7,952 nucleotides of DNA from Deltaproteobacteria bacterium (lineage in GTDB: Bacteria; Desulfobacterota; Syntrophorhabdia; Syntrophorhabdales; Syntrophorhabdaceae). This document shows positions 6,090 through 7,952 of the stretch, piece by piece. Both the position numbers and the translations under genes were made by a program. Below the pieces are notes generated by a model, which worked only from the letters and a program-made list of their open reading frames with translations, made no database searches and was not told where the DNA came from. Within the stretch, counting starts at the first letter, position 1. Each line of letters begins with the position of its first letter. The stretch lies in the NCBI GenBank assembly GCA_003506795.1, contig DNYO01000115.1:3994-11945 (forward strand), in the 5' to 3' direction.

Positions 6090-7226
6090 TCATTTAAAAA
6101 TCTTCTTTATTCCTTCCCCGATGCCCTGTATGCCTTCGCCTATTTTTTTGGTGCCTTCGGCGCCGACACCGAAAACCGACTCTCCTATGTCCTTCACCGA
6201 CAGGCCCAGCTTCTCGGCGATACCGAAGGAGAGCCTGTTCACGAAGTTTTCCGCGATGTTGAATTTGGGATTGTCGAGATCTCCGGCGATGACAAAATCA
6301 ACGGGGAGCTGATCGCCGCTCTTCTTCAGAAAGGCGGCCACCAGGTTGATAGGCATCCCCATGAACCTGTCACCCATACCGGACCCGCTCGCAAATTCAA
6401 GGCCTCTGATAACCGCCCTGCCGGGTGCATGGATCTTTCGGGATACCACCCTGGCCCGGACGTCTATATCAATGAGCCCCCTCTTGATATCGACGCTCCC
6501 GCGTCGACGATAATAATGTTTGAAATGTGTAATATCCAGACCTCTCACCTGGGCTGCGGATTCCATGTCGCTGCTCGCCAACTTGACCGTACCCTCGCTC
6601 TTTACGCTCGCGGTGCCCCCGCTTGCGGGAACTGACGCCCTCAGTGTGTACCGGGTAGGATCATTGCTGAAAGGCAGTGACAGGTCACGGATCTCCATAT
6701 TAATGTCGCGCACCCTGGTCATAACCGGAACCTCCGGGGATTTGCGGTCAAGATAGTCGACCGACCCGTTGACGACAACGATCTTCTTGAATACCGCGGG
6801 AGGTGTCACCGCCCGGTCCGTCCCTTTTTTCTGCTTGTCCGCTGCTGTTCCCATTGAAGGAAAAACGGGGCTTGCAAGGCCGCCTCTTTTGTCCACTTCA
6901 ACGTACATGTAAGGCCTTTCTATGAGAACGCTCGAAAATATGTACTTTTGCCGAATAAGGCCCATAAAGTCGGCCTTGACCACGAGCCCCTCAACTTTTA
7001 CGATCTCTTTCCCGGCCTTGTCCTTCATTACGATGTTCTGAACACGGACGCTGCCCCATTTCAGTTCTATGCGCTCTATTGAGAAATCCTTACCCAGGGC
7101 CTTCTCAATGCCGGTTTTGGCGATGGTATTGGCATATTTCACGAGAAGAAGGACAACAACCAGGAGAAAACAGGCAACAGCAGCAGAGGAGACGAGAATA
7201 ATCTTTCGATCCCGAACCGTCATCAT
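6090..7226 (-). CDS. DUF748 / AsmA-like membrane-anchored envelope protein
   Basis: The 378-residue protein has one N-terminal transmembrane helix (about 9-29) after a short basic stretch, then a beta-rich region expected in the periplasm. The opening resembles AsmA/DUF748 proteins: an anchor, then a helix and IERIELKWGSVRVQNIVMKD (50-69), followed by KVEGLVVKADFMGLI (77-91). The C-terminal DUF748-like block is LPVDFVIAGDLDNPKFNI (307-324). The tail is Gly-rich and repetitive, IGEGIQGIGEGIKKIF (362-377), probably an amphipathic helix. AsmA-like proteins are linked to lipid transport or envelope assembly; a specific role here is inference. It is shorter than the large DUF748 proteins but shows no sign of truncation. 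The ATG at 7226 (a second follows directly) is preceded by AGGATGGA, a reasonable ribosome binding site. It converges on the ileS operon and diverges from the thiamine-binding gene. Confidence 0.82.
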   Translation of the reverse strand: MMTVRDRKIILVSSAAVACFLLVVVLLLVKYANTIAKTGIEKALGKDFSIERIELKWGSVRVQNIVMKDKAGKEIVKVEGLVVKADFMGLIRQKYIFSSVLIERPYMYVEVDKRGGLASPVFPSMGTAADKQKKGTDRAVTPPAVFKKIVVVNGSVDYLDRKSPEVPVMTRVRDINMEIRDLSLPFSNDPTRYTLRASVPASGGTASVKSEGTVKLASSDMESAAQVRGLDITHFKHYYRRRGSVDIKRGLIDIDVRARVVSRKIHAPGRAVIRGLEFASGSGMGDRFMGMPINLVAAFLKKSGDQLPVDFVIAGDLDNPKFNIAENFVNRLSFGIAEKLGLSVKDIGESVFGVGAEGTKKIGEGIQGIGEGIKKIFK

Positions 7227-7248
7227 TCCATCCTGTCAGAAAGTATTT

Positions 7249-7260
7249 TATACTAGTATA
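7249..7260. promoter_or_regulatory. Perfect 12-bp palindrome TATACTAGTATA in divergent intergenic region
   Basis: TATACTAGTATA is perfectly self-complementary and lies 22 bases upstream of the DUF748 ATG. Each strand reads TATACT, a 5-of-6 match to a -10 hexamer, so one element could serve divergent promoters or be a repressor operator. Possible -35 elements at correct spacing are weak on both strands (about 3 of 6). Promoter function is therefore tentative. Confidence 0.45.
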
Positions 7261-7283
7261 CAAGACAAGGTGCGGGAATGAAA

Positions 7284-7295
7284 GGCTTCGAAGCC
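7284..7295. repeat. Perfect 12-bp palindrome GGCTTCGAAGCC
   Basis: GGCTTCGAAGCC is an exact palindrome in the 173-base region between the DUF748 gene and the thiamine-binding gene. As DNA it could be a protein site; as RNA it could fold GGCU/AGCC around UCGA. The rest of 7261-7399 shows no TPP (thi-box) riboswitch core: I find neither CTGAGA nor ACCTGATC. No convincing -35/-10 pair is visible close to the downstream gene. Confidence 0.35.
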
Positions 7296-7387
7296 GCCTG
7301 ATCGTCAAAAAGCGACCTGTCGGGTGAAGCAGTTTTTCCGGTGTTGCTGTAGAAAGTTTTTAACGTTTGTCGCACATGAAAGAAGAT

Positions 7388-7394
7388 AAGGAGG
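7388..7394 (+). promoter_or_regulatory. Strong Shine-Dalgarno AAGGAGG setting a GTG start
   Basis: AAGGAGG is followed by five bases (TTGCC) and then GTG at 7400. This spacing, with the family-like N-terminus MSVLFEFAMFPTDKG that follows, fixes the start at 7400 rather than at the in-frame ATG at 7376 or TTG at 7367. Confidence 0.85.
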
Positions 7395-7399
7395 TTGCC

Positions 7400-7714
7400 G
7401 TGTCCGTTTTGTTCGAGTTTGCCATGTTTCCCACAGATAAAGGCGCCAGTGTCAGCGCATATGTCTCGAGACTCCTCAGAGTCATCGACGAAGGCACGTC
7501 TCGGTACCGCCTCACCCCCATGGGCACGGTGGTAGAGGTCGATACCATGGATGAGGCCCTGTCCATCATCAAGAAATGTTATGAACAATTGGAACCGGAC
7601 TGCGGCCGTATCTATTCCACAGTCAAATTCGACATCCGCAAGGGCGCCTCAGGCAGGCTGGAAGGCAAAATAGCCTCCGTGGAAGAGAAGGTGGGAAAGA
7701 AACTGAAAACCTGA
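7400..7714 (+). CDS. MTH1187-family (DUF77, PF01910) thiamine-binding protein
   Basis: This is a 104-residue cytoplasmic alpha/beta protein of the MTH1187/YkoF-like superfamily, whose members bind thiamine or related pyrimidines. The family pattern is clear: SVLFEFAMFPTDKGASVSAYV (2-22), YRLTPMGTVVEVD (36-48), IYSTVKFDIRKG (71-82) and the C-terminal GRLEGKIASVEEKVGK (85-100). Length and spacing are normal, with no signal peptide or membrane segment. It is preceded by a strong Shine-Dalgarno and uses a GTG start. No thiamine biosynthesis or transport gene is adjacent in this window and no TPP riboswitch is seen, so the thiamine role rests on family knowledge alone. It converges with the TPR gene across only 22 bases, where I see no clear terminator. 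Confidence 0.92.
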   Translation: MSVLFEFAMFPTDKGASVSAYVSRLLRVIDEGTSRYRLTPMGTVVEVDTMDEALSIIKKCYEQLEPDCGRIYSTVKFDIRKGASGRLEGKIASVEEKVGKKLKT

Positions 7715-7736
7715 AGCATAAAACCCGAAACCGCCT

Positions 7737-7952
7737 CTACTTCATTTTGAGGGCCTGGGCGCGGGTCCGTGCCAGCTTGCCTGCTTCGCTGTTCGGAGAT
7801 ACCTGCAGCTGCATTCCGTACTGATTGTATGCCGACGGGTAGTCGCCAACCTGTTCGTAGCACTGACCCAGGACAGCGTGGATCCTCGGGTGCTTCGGAA
7901 CGGCGTCTGAAAAAGGCTTCAGATAGATGAGGGCGTATTTGTAGTAGCCGGT
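7737..7952 (-). CDS. TPR-type protein, C-terminal fragment (continues beyond right edge)
   Basis: The last 71 residues of a minus-strand protein enter from the right edge, in frame from 7952 to a TAG at 7739-7737. HPRIHAVLGQCYEQVGDYPSA (21-41 of the fragment) has the tetratricopeptide spacing of Gly/Ala, Tyr and a final small residue. A second helix pair follows (AYNQYGMQLQVSPNSEAGKLA), and the end is a basic tail, ALKMK. TPR repeats serve as protein-protein interaction scaffolds; with the N-terminus missing, localisation and role cannot be stated. Helix phasing and codon use support a real gene. Confidence 0.75.
   Translation of the reverse strand, partial: TGYYKYALIYLKPFSDAVPKHPRIHAVLGQCYEQVGDYPSAYNQYGMQLQVSPNSEAGKLARTRAQALKMK

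Noticed and set aside
7320..7365. Close promoter for the thiamine-binding gene (TTGCTG with a TTTAAC-like box)
   Set aside because: The hexamers are only about 8 bases apart, too close for a sigma70 promoter.
7261..7399. TPP riboswitch upstream of the thiamine-binding family gene
   Set aside because: The conserved thi-box core sequences are absent on reading; only short palindromes are seen.

Overview
The window is an ordinary-looking, densely coded bacterial chromosome segment of housekeeping genes. It comes from a Gram-negative organism: it has a lipoprotein signal peptidase, an AsmA/DUF748-type envelope protein and the bacterial multisubunit acetyl-CoA carboxylase. The moderately GC-rich composition, the IleS sequence style and the mix of genes suggest a Desulfobacterota (deltaproteobacterial, Syntrophia/Syntrophorhabdia-like) lineage. 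That placement is inference from recognised protein style, not a measured phylogeny.

Layout. Positions 1-1686 (minus strand) hold accD followed by folC, joined by an ATGA stop/start overlap; folC runs off the left edge. A 44-bp gap separates accD from a divergent plus-strand alpha/beta hydrolase (1731-2354). A 175-bp leader carrying two small inverted repeats precedes ileS (2530-5286). ileS overlaps lspA (5259-5735), and a conserved-looking but unassigned 76-residue protein (5769-5999) follows, so ileS-lspA-small ORF reads as one plus-strand operon. This operon converges on a minus-strand DUF748/AsmA-like membrane-anchored protein (6090-7226). The junction is filled completely by a long hairpin made of 7-bp tandem repeats arranged as an inverted repeat (5999-6088). 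A 173-bp divergent control region with two perfect 12-bp palindromes lies between the DUF748 gene and a small MTH1187/DUF77-family thiamine-binding protein (7400-7714), which has a strong Shine-Dalgarno and a GTG start. The C-terminus of a TPR-type protein enters from the right edge on the minus strand (7737-7952).

How the genes work together. accD and folC supply fatty-acid and folate metabolism. ileS charges tRNA-Ile, and lspA matures lipoproteins in the inner membrane. The DUF748 protein probably works in the periplasm between the membranes. There is no CRISPR array, transposase, phage gene, tRNA or rRNA, and I see no defence or otherwise exotic system. The most distinctive signals are the heptad-repeat hairpin at 5999-6088, the altered HIGH motif (HLGT) of IleS, and the palindromic divergent control region at 7249-7295. 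No stretch longer than 300 bases lacks a gene.
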